In this document: one piece after another, positions 33,060 to 44,717 of the stretch
How the letters are laid out: every line of letters begins with the position of its first letter
Numbering within the stretch: the stretch's first letter is position 1
NCBI RefSeq assembly: GCF_000340215.1
Contig: NW_006921532.1
Span: forward strand, 463,844-527,843
DNA from: Pseudocercospora fijiensis CIRAD86
Taxonomy: Eukaryota > Ascomycota > Dothideomycetes > Mycosphaerellales > Mycosphaerellaceae
Length of the DNA stretch: 64,000 nt
Direction of reading: 5' to 3'
Notes under the pieces: model-generated
Seen by the model: the letters and a program-made list of their open reading frames with translations, nothing else
The model's database searches: none
What the model was told of the DNA's origin: nothing
Translations under genes and position numbers: made by a program

Positions 33060-36000
33060 AAGCGACTCGAGCGACAAGAACTAGACTAAGCCCCTTTACT
33101 AGGTCGTATAGCGGTATCTCGGATACGACTAGACTTCGGTGTTCTACTAATAATACTGCCTCGCTTATATTCCGAGTTGCTACGCTATTTCCGCCGTAGA
33201 ATCGATAAGATATATTAAGAATCTATAGCTCGTATTTAAAAGTTAGTATAGTAGGTAGGCTAGTTTAAAGAGACGGTCTAATTCTAGCGAGAAATTATCG
33301 AGAAGGGTTTAGTTAAGATACTCGATCTAAAGCACCCTAATATAGGATACGTGCCGACTATGCTATAGGTTGCAGTCCTATACGCCTTAATCTATAGCTA
33401 GAACGACGTACTATTTATCGCCCGTATAGAAGAGGGTAAGAGTCTGCCTTTCTAGGGCTATGCGCTAATAACTAGGAAGATTGTTATTTAGTATATACTA
33501 CTTAATCGTCTCGGCGCTAAGTAGGCGGTAGCTATAGAGCGAATAGCGGCTTCTACCTCTAGACTGCTTTATACTATATATATCTCTATAGAAACGAAGA
33601 AAATCGATCCTAGTATGTTTAAGAATATTCTCGAGGGTCGTATCTAGTATATCCTTCTTAGTCCTAAGCAGATAGTATCTCCTTAGTTTCTAGCGTTACT
33701 AAACGACCCGCGCGTCCGTAAGAGGGTTAGTCTAATTGTCTTTAATAAGTGTTACTTAGTATATAAGTAGGGAGAGCTATCTAGATTCCGGAACGAGTAC
33801 TCCTAGGTGTACTAAGTACGCGACTATCTACGTACCGATACTAACACCCTTCTTACGTTTGCGATAGTAGATAATAAATATATAGAATATATTAAGAAGT
33901 ATACTAGCCTACGTAAAGAAGGAGACGGCGCATTCGAAACTAAGGTTATCCGTAGTAGTATCGATCGGCTAGAGGTAATATATATTATTAAGTTTATCCC
34001 CTATAAGTACCTTAGCGACTACGATATACTATACATTGTTATCGACAATGCCGTCGCATATCTAGCTATCGGAAATAGCGAAGATCTAGCTGTCGTTAAT
34101 AGCGATAGTGCGGTAAGTATTACCGCCGGGTCCGCTACTCCTTAGAATATACGCAAGTCTCTAGTTTTTATCGATAGTCGTAGCTATATTAATAACTTTA
34201 TCGATATCGCTCGTAACTAGTTGCTCTATCTAACTAAGGACAATCCGGATCTAATAAAGCGATACTAGTATAGAGGTATAGGTCCTAGTATAGACGTAAC
34301 CTATACTATTTTATTCTATACTATATATATGCCTAAACTAGACTAGGATAATCGATACGATAAATATTGCAAGCTAGACTCTAACATCCGATATATAGCG
34401 GCGACAACAGCTACTAGTATTAGACTAGATATGCTAGACATCGTCGACGTATACTAATAGAAGTTTAATATTACTCGAGACCCTAGAGATCTTTAATAGT
34501 AGTTAGGTCGCATTGTACGTCTTATAGCCCGTATTATAGAGGAGGGATTCTTTCTTAAGCTACATTTCTATCGCCCTCGTACCTTTATCTTCGTTCTATA
34601 CTACGCTAGCGATTATATTAAACTAATGCTACTAGAGGCTAGAATGCTCTCTATCCTGCTACTAGAGCAAGCTAATCGTAGTCGGGATCGCGGAGCTCGC
34701 GGAGGTTGTAGTCGTAGTCGCGGTCGTAGCGCTCGTAGAGATCGTAGTCGCTATACTCCTAGACCTAGTAGACTATGTAATAAGCTTCCTAGTAAGGATG
34801 TAGGTAGTATATCTAACTAGGAAGATAACGTACGTAGCGAGGCTAGTATAGATACTAGCGAAGATAGTCCTTCTAGCGCGACTGCTAGCAATAAGGGCAA
34901 AGGCAAAGCAGGTAACTATTAGAACTCGAAGGAGCTAGAGGCTTGTAAGAAGATTCCGAAGATCTTTATAGGTGCACTTAATAACTATCTAAAGATTCTA
35001 GGTAAGTGTTAGCTCTTACTCTTGCTCCTTAATATCGCTACTAACAATCGTAGGCCGATGCTATCGCGTTGTAATAAATAAGCACTACGGAGAACATCTA
35101 TCGTAGTATCTATATCCGCTCGGATAGGTCGCCGACGAAGACTACTATAATGTCTATAATCCAAGCCTTATAGGTAATCTACCTTAGCCTCCTATTAAGC
35201 GCGTTAAGCCGATTAATCTACTAGGTACTAGCAGTAGACCCGGTTTTACACTTCCGCGTATTAGGAAATAGTGCTTAGCGAAGATCGATATAAAGCATCT
35301 ACGTAAGAATCGATTGTTTCGTATTCTAGGCAGCCTATATATACTAGACAGATTGATATAGTCTATATCGGATGTCTTTAAGCTTACTCGGTCGTATAAC
35401 GCTTAGGATAAGAGTATAAACTTCGACATAGAAAATCTAATACGGACTGCACCTAGGTTAGCAGAGTAGGAATACTAGGATAATCTTAATAAGCTGCTCG
35501 CTATCCTTATTAGCATTGCTAAGGATATCTATACCGATTAGGAGGCAGCTAAAGCCGAGAAGAAGGCTAAGCAAGTCGCGGCCTAGAAGAAGGATAAGAC
35601 TGCTACCGCCGCTGCCGCCGCTACATTAGATAGCTTAGATAGTCGTAGCGAGTAAGCAGCTTAACTAGTTATCTCTTAGACCCTAGAGCAGATAGTATAG
35701 GCTCGACAAAACCTAGACTAGTCTCTACGGCGCTCTGCCTTTGCTAATACTATTCGCTAGTCTAGTATCTAACTTAAGAATGCTTTAGCCTCTAGTCCTA
35801 GTCCTACTCCTAGTCCTACTCCTACTCCTAGCGTACTAGGCGATAGTAGTAACTTAGGTAACTCTAGCCCCGAGGAGCCGGCTATCTAGAGCAGTACTCG
35901 ACCTAAGAAGAAACAGAAGGGACGTCGTAGTGCTATTGCTCGGCCTTAAGCCTAACTAGGTTCCTCTAAAGTAGGATCTACTACTACTAAGGTCGCTAGT

Positions 36001-36570
36001 GCCGCACCTTTAGAGGAAGAAGAGGCTATAACTATAGTTTAAGCAGAAGAGGCTTTAACTTAGGCCTATATAAGCCGCCGTAGTGGCCGTAATATTCGCG
36101 TTACTAAGCGTAGAGAGAGCGTATATAGAGAGGGTGCTCGTACGAGAAGCTTAAGTGTAGTAAGTAGCCGTAGTAGTAGAGTTGACGACGATATCTTGTC
36201 CTAGTATCTGCCGAGTAGGTAGTAGAGCATACAGACTAGAGTGCGCTAGAAATAGCGCTAGAAGAAATAGCGCTAGAATTAGCACTAGAGATAGCGCTAG
36301 AGATAGCATTTAATAAGGTCCTTCCTTACTACCCTTCTATTATGTCCTTATAAGCTCGCTAAGCAGGCTCTTCTATCGTGTCCTTATAAGCTCGCTAAGT
36401 AGGCTCTTCTATTGTATCCTTTGCGACGAGGGTTTGTAGATAGTCGTAGGTATCGATAGTATATAAGAGCTAGGCGAGAAGCGTAAATTCGAGGAAGCGA
36501 TAAGGATACCGAGTCCCGCTAAGACCCCGGATTTAGTATAGTAGAGCGCTTAATTAGTAGGATTAAACGT
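33060..36570 (+). pseudogene. Dead RecQ-type ATP-dependent DNA helicase
   Basis: A long plus-strand frame is readable across TAG/TAA stops. Walker A appears as EEGKSLPFQ (about 33428-33455, family form TGEGKSLPFQ). The DEAH-equivalent region at 33739-33780 has decayed from a DECH..QWG-like motif. Helicase C motifs follow: a FxDSR strand (34168-34185), a degenerate ATTA..DMLDIVDV block (34404-34445) and GRIVR (34504-34518). A long basic, coiled C-terminal extension with Ser/Pro repeats runs to about 36570, with short duplicated segments near 36335-36420. There is probably one frameshift near 35080. The architecture resembles RecQ-like helicases multiplied at fungal chromosome ends and in repeats. 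The copy is nonfunctional. Confidence 0.75.
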
Positions 36571-37641
36571 TATAGCTGCTTCCTTCCGCGTATTTATAAT
36601 ACCGACTTTACGACTTTTACGACTTTTATAATAGTATATTACTAATATAGCGAGATACGCCGATTGCGCGCATTTCTAGTAAATAGCGCTAACAAAAGTG
36701 TCTAATACGATAACGACGGCCGCCTTAGGCACTAAGAACCGCCTCCGAAACCCGAGAAGTTACTAATACTAGCGAGAAGTTACTAGCGAGAAGTTACTAG
36801 CGAGACTAGCGAGACTAGCACTATACTTATTGCACCGTATACTCTTGCAGGCACTATAATATATACGGTAAGGATAGATACGTAGGGCGATAATATATAT
36901 CGAGCGCAAGCACTCTTCGAGAAGCTACGACAGCCCTCTTACGTTAACGCCCTCTATTGCTTAGACTCTCCCTAGAACGATTATTCCGATAACTAGTTAC
37001 TATATAAGGTAGAGAAAACAAATAGTAGCGTCCGGGGATCTAATTAACTAGCGGCACTAAGCGGCTGCAGAAGTATACACTCCGAAGCATACTAGCATTA
37101 TATATAGCCTATATGCTACGCGTAATGCGTAACAATTAACGCATTCTATTACCAACTATAGCACGCAAGGTATATAGGAAGGGACTTATTAAGCGAAACA
37201 CGACAGCGATCGCTAAAGCGACACTTATTAGTACCTAGACAATAATAGAGTGTAACCGCGCCCTTAGTATTAGAGACACTATAGAAAAGGGTTGTCGAGC
37301 GCGTTATAGTCGTATAGCAATGTTAATGCGCTTGCTAGAATAGAAGAGAAGGCGTACTATAGTCGGATAATAGTCTTAATGCGCTCGGTTCCAATCGGTA
37401 TATACTATAGTCGAATAGCAGTCTTAATACGTAAAGGGCTATAGTCGTGTAGCAGTGCTACAGTCGTATAGCAGTAAAGACTAAGACTAAGACTAAGCGC
37501 CTTCGGGCTTAATAAGTATACTAGAGGCCCTTACGTAACGACTAAGGTTATTATAACTAACAGTTCTAACGAAGGCGTTACACCGACTTAACTAGATACG
37601 CGTATGTTATCCTATAAAGAATCCGAACGTAGGAAGCCTAT

Positions 37642-37888
37642 AGCCGCTACTTAAGGTGTACCTTACTAAAGAGTTTTTACCGAGTTAGGCCTAGCCGCTA
37701 CTTAAGGTATACCTTACTAAAGAGTTTTTACCGAGTTAGACCTATAGCAATGCTACGAACCTATTAACCTACTTAGTAGGAGAGTCGCTATTAAGCCGCT
37801 ACTTAAGGTGTACCTTACTAAAGAGTTTTTACCGAGTTAGACCGTTAGCCGTATTATAGGTATACCTTACTAAAGAGTTTTTACCTCC
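37642..37888. repeat. Four copies of a ~48-bp repeat (TACCTTACTAAAGAG core)
   Basis: Copies begin at about 37642, 37693, 37794 and 37855 (the last is partial). Each contains CTTAAGGTRTACCTTACTAA followed by AGAGTTTTTACC. Spacing is irregular, so it is a short interspersed cluster rather than a perfect array. Confidence 0.8.
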
Positions 37889-38628
37889 GCTAATCTATCT
37901 AAGACCTCTGCAGTTTGCACTGCGATATTCTAACAAAAACTATGCTCTTTCGGTTAAATACGCAGTCGGCGCCCGCTAAAGCTATAGAAAATAACCTACT
38001 CGCTAGGAGAGTCGCCTTTGTAACGTCTTACGTCGGCAAAGCCTATCGGAGACCTTAAAAGAAAAGAAGGACTAAACAAACTCTACCGATCGAGGAACCT
38101 TAACTAACTTAAGCGGTTCTATCGGTAGTAAGCCGTAGGACTAGTTAGGAGATAGTATTAATCGCTATAGAGCTACCTATATACGATAAAGAGGTATCGA
38201 TACTATTACATACGCCGATAGCTAGTATATTACTAGGGGTGTTAGTATGTTAGTGTATATAGAAGAAGAAGAAGAAGAAGAAGTTAAACTAGGAAGCGTA
38301 GGTCTATATTAGCGCATCGCAGGTAAGGTTTGCCTCTACTAATAGGATTGCGCTATTTAGCTATAATAGCAAGGCAATAATAACGGCTATATATTATCGC
38401 ACTTTTAACGCAACGTAATAGCCGCCGACTGCTGCTAGTTAAATGCCTAAGGCTAGAATTGCTAGCGACTAGAGGCATAGGCAAGGACTTCGCATTAGGC
38501 TATAGCTAGTTTAAAAAGCTCTTCGGCATAATAAGGCACGCACTCTAGTCTACCGCTACTACTTCGCCGCTAGGCACGCACTCTAGTCTACTACCGACGA
38601 GGCGCGCACTCTAGTCTACGGAGCTATT

Positions 38629-38826
38629 AGCTATTAAGCTATTATCGTACGCCTAGCCTTGCCTAGCCTAGCTATTAAGCTATTATCGTACGCCTAGCCT
38701 AGCCTAGCCTAGCTATTAAGCTATTATCGTACGCCTAGCCTAGCCTAGCCTAGCTATTAAGCTATTATCGTACGCCTAGCCTAGCCTAGCCTAGCTATTA
38801 AGCTATTATCGTACGCCTAGCCTAGC
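38629..38826. repeat. Tandem array, 41-bp unit, about 4.8 copies
   Basis: Unit starts at 38629, 38670, 38711, 38752 and 38793, exactly 41 bp apart, with almost no divergence between units. Each unit combines AGCTATTAAGCTATTATCG with three to four CCTAG pentamers. Confidence 0.95.
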
Positions 38827-38995
38827 TAAACCCTTTAACTTTATAAGCACCCCTAACGAGGCACGTACTCTAGTATACCGCTATTGCTTCGCCGCTAGGC
38901 GCGCACAATCTAGAGCTGCTATAGGACAACGACGACATTATAGGCGTTAGTTTAGTGCTTAGACAAGAATAGTCCTACCTTAATATATTAAATAT

Positions 38996-39062
38996 TATGC
39001 TCTATACTCTATGCTCTATACTCTATACTCTATGCTCGACTGCTCTATACTCTATGCTCTGT
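38996..39062. repeat. CTCTATACTCTATG simple repeat
   Basis: About seven imperfect copies of a 7-bp CTCTATR unit lie at the 3' edge of the DUF6589-like frame. Confidence 0.8.
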
Positions 39063-39066
39063 TCCT

Positions 39067-42000
39067 TTAGAAGTTACTGCTACTCTCGGCGCTAAATGCA
39101 TTACCTATTCCTCTAAGCAGACTAATACTAGTATTAGTACTAGTAAGATCTAGAGTCTCGACTTCCTTAACAATCCGAGCGAAGCTATCTACTATATCGA
39201 TCTACGTATTATCTCGCTCTAGATTAAGGATAGTATCCTTAGCCGGACTAAGACTAAGACCTTTACCGAATCGAGTAGCAGCATTAGGACCGTCTAATAT
39301 ATTAGCCTAAAGTATAGTTAAGCGACCCCTTATATACCGCTTATTTGCTATATTAAATATATCGACTATAGATAGTATTAGATCTGCACCGACCTCGTAG
39401 ATATTATCCGATAGAGTGAAGCTATTGCCGTACTGCTACTTCGCAAACCTATCGATACGGATCTTATCTGCATAGTTAAAAATACCTATACTAATATCCT
39501 TCTCGGTACGGTAGCTTGTACGCTATATACCGGAGCTTTCCTTAAATATACTCTTAATAAGGCGAGAGGACTTACGGTTTATAGCGACCTTCTCGAAGAC
39601 CGTAGGAAGGTCGTATGTTAAGTTGCTAAGGCGTGCATAGTCCTAAGATAGGTCGTAGTTATAGAGTTTAATTATCTCGTTAGCACCGATAGTATAGCCT
39701 TTCTTGCTAGATAGATTAATATATATAGTACCGAGGATTGCCTTCTATAGCTTAGGCGTACTGCCCTTATTAAGAAGGTAGTATATATATACTATTAGTC
39801 GCCTATAATTAGCCTATCTAGTACCGATAAAATGTGGAACTATATAGTTAATATAGCGACGGATATAACTAACATCTTCTATACGAACGGCGTATCGGAG
39901 ACGAAAGAATAGAGAGATCTCCTTTAGCATTCTATATATCGAGGTAAAGGCCGCATCTAGGCTAACTAGATTAGTTATACCCTCGTCGATAGAAGGGCGA
40001 TCTAGTATACTATCCTATGCCTCGGGTAAAAACACTAGTTATCGGATCTGCTTTACGATGTCGAGATAGTTAGATACAGTTACCTTGTCCTTAATCGCCT
40101 ATAGGACGACTTTATAACGAGTCTCTTCGCCCTTTAATAGATCTATTATATCCTCTATAATAATCTTTTGGTCGACAAGAATCTAATAGAAGATAGCGAC
40201 AATACGGGCATTAAATAAGCGCTTTAGTAGGCTCTGCATTCGGAAGAACTTAGGGGACTTTAGATCGACCTCCTTTATATTCTAGAAGTTAATATCCGAG
40301 CGTAGGGAAGCAGAGATATTAAGCTTGTCGCCGGCCTTGTTTCTATACTAATTAGTACGGAATACAGTATAGCAGAGGTTTATAAAGGTGTGCATTATAG
40401 TAGGCACGCTAAGGATATGCTGCTTTCTATTATATAGAGCCTTGTTCTCGACACTGCTAAATACTATATATAGTATACGCTCTACGGTTAACTAATTACC
40501 GATGTTTAAGATAAGGCGCTTTACGAAGATCGGGTCCTCTAGCTTTAGTCTAAGGTTAGTTAGGTACAGGTTATTATAGACAAGCAGTATACCCTTATTC
40601 GATATCTTATCGTTCTAGGATAGCGGCATTAACAGGATCGGAGTCTTGCTTTTAAAGCTGCATTCGATCTCTAGAAATTACAGGTAGCTAATCTAGTTAC
40701 TATCTATATTAACGACGTTAGTATTCTTAGCCGCCTTAAAGATAGACTTAACTGCATCGCCGAAGATATATAAGATAGCCTTATCGATCTAGAACAGCTC
40801 GACTAGCTCGACTGTATCGTCGCTATCGATATTGTCGATAATACTCTAAGGAACGACTAGCTTAGAGCGATTATACATATCCTAGGTCAAGCTACTATCC
40901 GGAAAGTTATCGCAAAGCGCGATATACGAGTTAGTAATATTAACCTGCTCGTTATTATCCGCAATATCCTAGTCCTTCTTCTTAGATTACCGATTAAAGT
41001 TATTATAACAAATCTACTAGATAAATAGCATAACCTACTCTTTAATCTTTAATCTCTAGACGTCGGCATTCTTCTTAATTAGCATCTATATAGTCTTATA
41101 CGAAGGTACGAGACCTATATTATAGAAGGTGTTAACAATATATACTAGCAGGTTACCGACATATACTAAAAGAAGACTAAGAGATTTTAGTAACTAAGAA
41201 GCGCGCTTTATTGCTATCGAATATACTACTATATAGGTAAGCGTATAGATCCGCTTCTGTATTATACTACGCTTATCTTCGAACGACATTGCTCGCTGCT
41301 TAGTATCCTTCCGAGTGTTTAGCAATATAAAGTCTTCGAGCAGGCGGTACTAATTTAGGGCGATATTATAGATTACATTATATATCTCGGATAGGCGACG
41401 TAGTTTAGCGAGGCTATCTTCCGGCTTATAGGCATCGAAGAACTTCTTGCCGATTAGATTCTTTACCTCGGACTACAGCTCGACTGCACTAATAAGGTGC
41501 TTATTAGGCTAGAGGTCTTATATAGTATATATGCGCTTCCGATGTGTCTTAGTGCCCTCCTTACTGCCCTAGATATATATTATCTCCTTAAAGCTAATAC
41601 CGAGCATACGTATATTTGCTATAACGGCCTTATACTTCTGCTTCTTAGTTATCCTTAGGCAGCGGTCGCTAGTAATAGTATCTAGCTTAGAATCTTTATC
41701 CTCTTTATTATCTATCTCTACGAGGCTACGGGCGCCTAGGCGCTAGGTAGGTATATCGCTATTATTATCGTTAGATGCGTTGCTATTTCGGTTCTCGAGC
41801 TCAATCTCGTCCTCGCTCTACGATTCTTCTTAGACATTAGCATCCTCGTCCTCGGTTATACTATTATCCTCGTTAGGTTAGGCATAGTTAACGTTGCGAT
41901 TAGCATTTCGTAGGCAGCGAGGAGCTATAGTACGACTTAAAGGCTAGCGTCGAGCGGCTAGGCGGTCCTCGTTACCTAGTATACTCTCGGAGTTATAATA

Positions 42001-42762
42001 GTCGCTATAATACTAGCGCTAGTAGTAGCGATTTATATCGATTATATAGTCTAGTAGGTCGGACGTCTGCCCTAGCAGATCTAGATCCTCCGGAGTAATT
42101 ATCTCTTTATCTTTATCGTCTAGTCGAGGCAGTAAGGCAGTATTGTCTTTGTAATAGTCGAGTTTAGATATAGCTAGAATATTAGAGAGATAAAAAGAAG
42201 AAGTATACTAAGCGCCTTTGCCTATACAATAGTCGAGTTTAGATATAGCTAGAACATTAGAGAGATAAGAAGAAGAAGCATGCTAAGCGCCTCTGCCTAT
42301 ACGACGGTCGAGTTTAGATATAGCTAGAATATCTAAGAGATACGAAGAAGAAGCATACTAAGCGCCTTCGCTTAGACGACGATCGAGCTCGGAGGTATTA
42401 GGCTAATTAGTTAAGTCGGAGTCGCTTATATTGCTAGTATCGTGCCGGTATCGTACTAGTGTCGTATAGGTATCGTATAGGTATTAGTTAGTATTTAGTA
42501 TTTAGAGTGCCGACTCGAATTGCTAGCTAAAGTCGCGTCTACTATATAGCTATACCTTAATAGCGAGATGTCGTATACGTATAGTCCTTACTACAAAGTT
42601 AGTCGAAAATACTAGATCTAGAAGCGCGCGGGTGTTTCGGATATATTAGAGATAGTATATCTAGAGGCTTCTAAGCCGCTAGTAAATGCTATCGGTAAAG
42701 TAATAAGAACTTAGTACTACTATACTATATATACTCGCGTATAGCAAGAAAGTCGATCGGAA
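39067..42762 (-). pseudogene. Dead DUF6589-like gene, 3' portion (5' portion at 52701-53080 beyond the hAT insertion)
   Basis: More than 1000 codons can be read on the minus strand, interrupted only by TAG/TAA, ending at a TAA (39067-39069). From the N-terminal side there are three in-frame 25-residue tandem repeats (42157-42381), then an acidic Asn/Glu-rich region, then a helical body. The segment near 40515-40440 has an LxxGNQLT..R block followed by a P..MHTF.NLCY strand. I take this as the GDQLT signature of fungal DUF6589 proteins, a family of unknown function abundant in fungal repeat DNA; the family call is from memory and tentative. The frame continues across the hAT insertion when the element and one target duplication are removed. 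The copy is nonfunctional. Confidence 0.5.
42157..42381 (-). repeat. 75-bp tandem repeat, three copies, in frame in the DUF6589-like ORF
   Basis: Units begin at 42157, 42232 and 42307. The 75-bp length keeps the reading frame and encodes a 25-residue repeat containing SSSYLSNVLAISKLD-like sequence. Copies differ mostly by transitions. Confidence 0.92.
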
Positions 42763-42770
42763 GTACTTTG
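42763..42770. repeat. Left 8-bp target site duplication of the hAT element
   Basis: GTACTTTG directly precedes the left terminal repeat and is repeated exactly at 52693-52700. Confidence 0.95.
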
Positions 42771-42790
42771 TAGACCCCGCAGTAGTTCGG
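42771..42790 (+). repeat. Left terminal inverted repeat of the hAT element
   Basis: TAGACCCCGCAGTAGTTCGG, inverted at 52673-52692 with a single C/T difference. Followed by G/T-rich subterminal repeats (GGTTTGCTAAGC occurs twice, near 42805 and 42842). Confidence 0.94.
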
Positions 42791-43117
42791 GTTGGTTTGG
42801 TTTGGTTTGCTAAGCCGAAACTCTAGTTTAGTTTGGGTTGGTTTGCTAAGCAACTACATAAGTAGCTGGTTCGAACTATATAATTTATCGGTTTTTAAGA
42901 AGTGTACGAATGTATACGTAGCTTCAAGCAAGCCCTTTGTAAGACTCAGCAGTGTAGCCGGTAGCGTAGCCGGCATTTTTAGTCCTTAGTACTTATAGAA
43001 TTTTCGAATCCTACTTAGGCTACGTAGTTGTATAAAGGTACTTATATAACCTCAAATCTATAGACAATTAGCTAAGGGCACTAACTAATCAAAAGCACAC
43101 ACACATATAAGGCATTA

Positions 43118-43182
43118 TAGTTCAGTTCGGAAACTGCACTCCTTAGGTATGAATTTCATCCTTTCGTTTACGGTTCAATTCC
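43118..43182 (+). promoter_or_regulatory. Possible RNA polymerase III A and B boxes (tRNA-like relic)
   Basis: TAGTTCAGTTCGG (43118-43130) fits the A-box consensus TRGYNNARNNGG with one base of slack, and GGTTCAATTCC (43172-43182) fits the B box. They are 41 bp apart, within the functional range. A full cloverleaf could not be folded by eye, so this may be a tRNA-derived remnant or coincidence. It lies directly before the 43199 ORF. Confidence 0.3.
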
Positions 43183-43198
43183 CTAACTGCTTAGTAGA

Positions 43199-43738
43199 AT
43201 GTCTTTATCTAGATCTAGGCAGAACTCATCGATTTCCTTAGAAGTCCTCCTCCTTAAGAAGTTTATGCACTTTCCTACCGAACTATTCGACAATATTAAG
43301 TACTAGGATAGCTCCTCCCTCGGTATCGGTATAGTATATAAAAGAGCTATAAGGCAGCTCTATAGAACGTTCTACTAGTCACTCGCTATACTAAGGCCGA
43401 ATGCTAGTTCGTTCCTTAGAACTCTTAGTTATTTGGGAGATATAAAGGGTAGGGCAGGTAGTAACTTCGTATTGCATAAGGAGGTAGAGGCTGCTATAGA
43501 AGAGGCCTTCAACCTATAGAAGATAGTGAAAGATATAGAGGTAGCTATAGGTCTAGGTACCTAGTTGAATTTCTAGTAGGTAGAGTATAAGGATATTTAG
43601 AGGGAGTATTAGGTAGAGTTGCGAAGGCAGGTGTATAATATGCTCTAGAAAATAGGGATAGTGCCTATAACTATGACTATTAGGCTCTTCAACCTTCCTT
43701 ATTTTTCCCTATTTTCTTTTTATAAAAATCTAAACTAA
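43199..43738 (+). pseudogene. Small unknown ORF in the hAT element
   Basis: 180 codons run from an ATG (43199) to a TAA (43736-43738) in one frame, with about nine internal TAG codons attributable to RIP. The readable protein has an amphipathic helical N-terminus, KKFMHFPTELFD, and a Gln/Glu-rich middle with LHKEVEAAIEEAF. No family recognised. It is the only plus-strand frame I could follow in the element, and its surroundings (43000-43200) are less RIP-damaged than the rest. GTAGCCGG clusters flank it at 42953-42976 and 43789-43835. Confidence 0.5.
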
Positions 43739-44032
43739 TACAAATCAACCGGAATGTCTATCTTCTTTTAGTTCTTTGAAAAACCTAGCAGCGTAGCTAG
43801 CAGCGTAGCCGGCAGCGTAGCCGGCAGCGTAGCCGGCCTTTTTACTCCTTAGTACTAACGGGATTTTGGGAGACTTCCATTCCGTACGGCTAATAAAGCA
43901 TACTATACTATATATATATGCTTAGAGAGTATTTAGAGCGCGGTATGTAGCGCCGTATAACAGCGGCTCATTTCGCATATAGAAAAGCTTGTAGACGACA
44001 CTACGAACATCCTTCCTACTAGTATATCTATC

Positions 44033-44717
44033 CTATCTAGTACTATCTCGAATATAGACATTCTAGCCTTTTAGAATCTAATCGAGTGCTTTAAAATCCT
44101 TGTCTATAATCGTTATACGCTTCGCGTAGATAGCTATAAGGTTAACCGCTAAAATAGTATTAGTATAGTCCGAAAAGAGGTAGAAGAGAAACATATATTC
44201 GAAGATACGAACTAGGTAGGCTTCTATAGCCTCTTGAAGGGCGCCTATCGCGGAGGCTTAGAAGCGAAGGTCTATTCTGTAATCCTAGGTAATTTCGCGA
44301 ACAAGTCGTTAGAAAGGAGTTTTGCGGATTAGGAGCTTAGAACTCTTCTAATACTGCCGAATCTCACGGAGGGCTACGGCTAAAGAAGGATTAGTAAAAA
44401 GACAGTAAGAATGCCGGCTACGCTACCGGCTACGCTACCGGCTACAAATAGGACTTACTTCCTAGGCGCTATCGACGCTTCGCACGATTGCTACTAGCAG
44501 CAGAAGCGCTAGTTGTCGTCTTACGTAGAGCCTTGCCCGCCGTTGTCTTACGCGGAGCCTTGCCCGCCGTTGTCTTACGCGGAGCCTTGCTCGCGACGCC
44601 CTTTCTAGTACCGGAGCTAGCGGTAGTAGTAGTAGCTATCTTGCGTTAATGTACTGTACTCGTTCTATTATTTCCGATCTTGTTGCGACCCGTAGAAGCA
44701 CTAGGTCCCTTCTTACG
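44033..44717 (-). pseudogene. Histone H3-like gene 1 in the hAT element, with repeated KAPRKTT tail
   Basis: Two exons are clear on the minus strand. Exon 1 (to 44459) encodes a Lys/Arg/Thr-rich tail with three consecutive copies of a (A)(G/S)KA(P/L)RKTT unit, equivalent to the H3 K9-K14 neighbourhood, ending KRR.RLG. A 79-bp intron (44380-44458; GTAAGT donor, TTTACTAAT branch, TTTAG acceptor) splits the Thr codon of the H3 motif GTVALREI. Exon 2 gives VALREIRQYQKSSKLLIRKT, then the RLVREI, DLRFQASAIGALQEA and AIYAKRITI segments (Q restored at TAG). A 44-nt intron-like insert (about 44149-44192, frame uncertain) interrupts the loop after the alpha-2 helix. The stop is at 44033-44035. The initiating Met is not evident (ACG at the expected site near 44716). 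RIP stops make this copy dead. Confidence 0.88.
44380..44458 (-). other. Intron of H3-like gene 1 containing GTAGCCGG repeats
   Basis: The intron has three GTAGCCGG(T/C) copies 12 bp apart between a perfect GTAAGT donor and a TACTAAT branch point. Its removal restores an uninterrupted histone-fold reading frame, which proves it is a real intron of the ancestral gene. Confidence 0.88.

Larger units (their letters stand above)
36571..39066. other. RIP-damaged region with several tandem repeats, no clear gene
   Basis: Between the convergent helicase and DUF6589-like frames. Contains degenerate open frames up to ~37020 without recognisable family, and then mostly repeats (annotated separately). 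A GAAGAAGAAGAAGAAG run occurs at 38263-38283. Confidence 0.5.

Noticed and set aside
38629..38826. CRISPR-like array
   Set aside because: The 41-bp units are contiguous without unique spacers, and the genome is eukaryotic.
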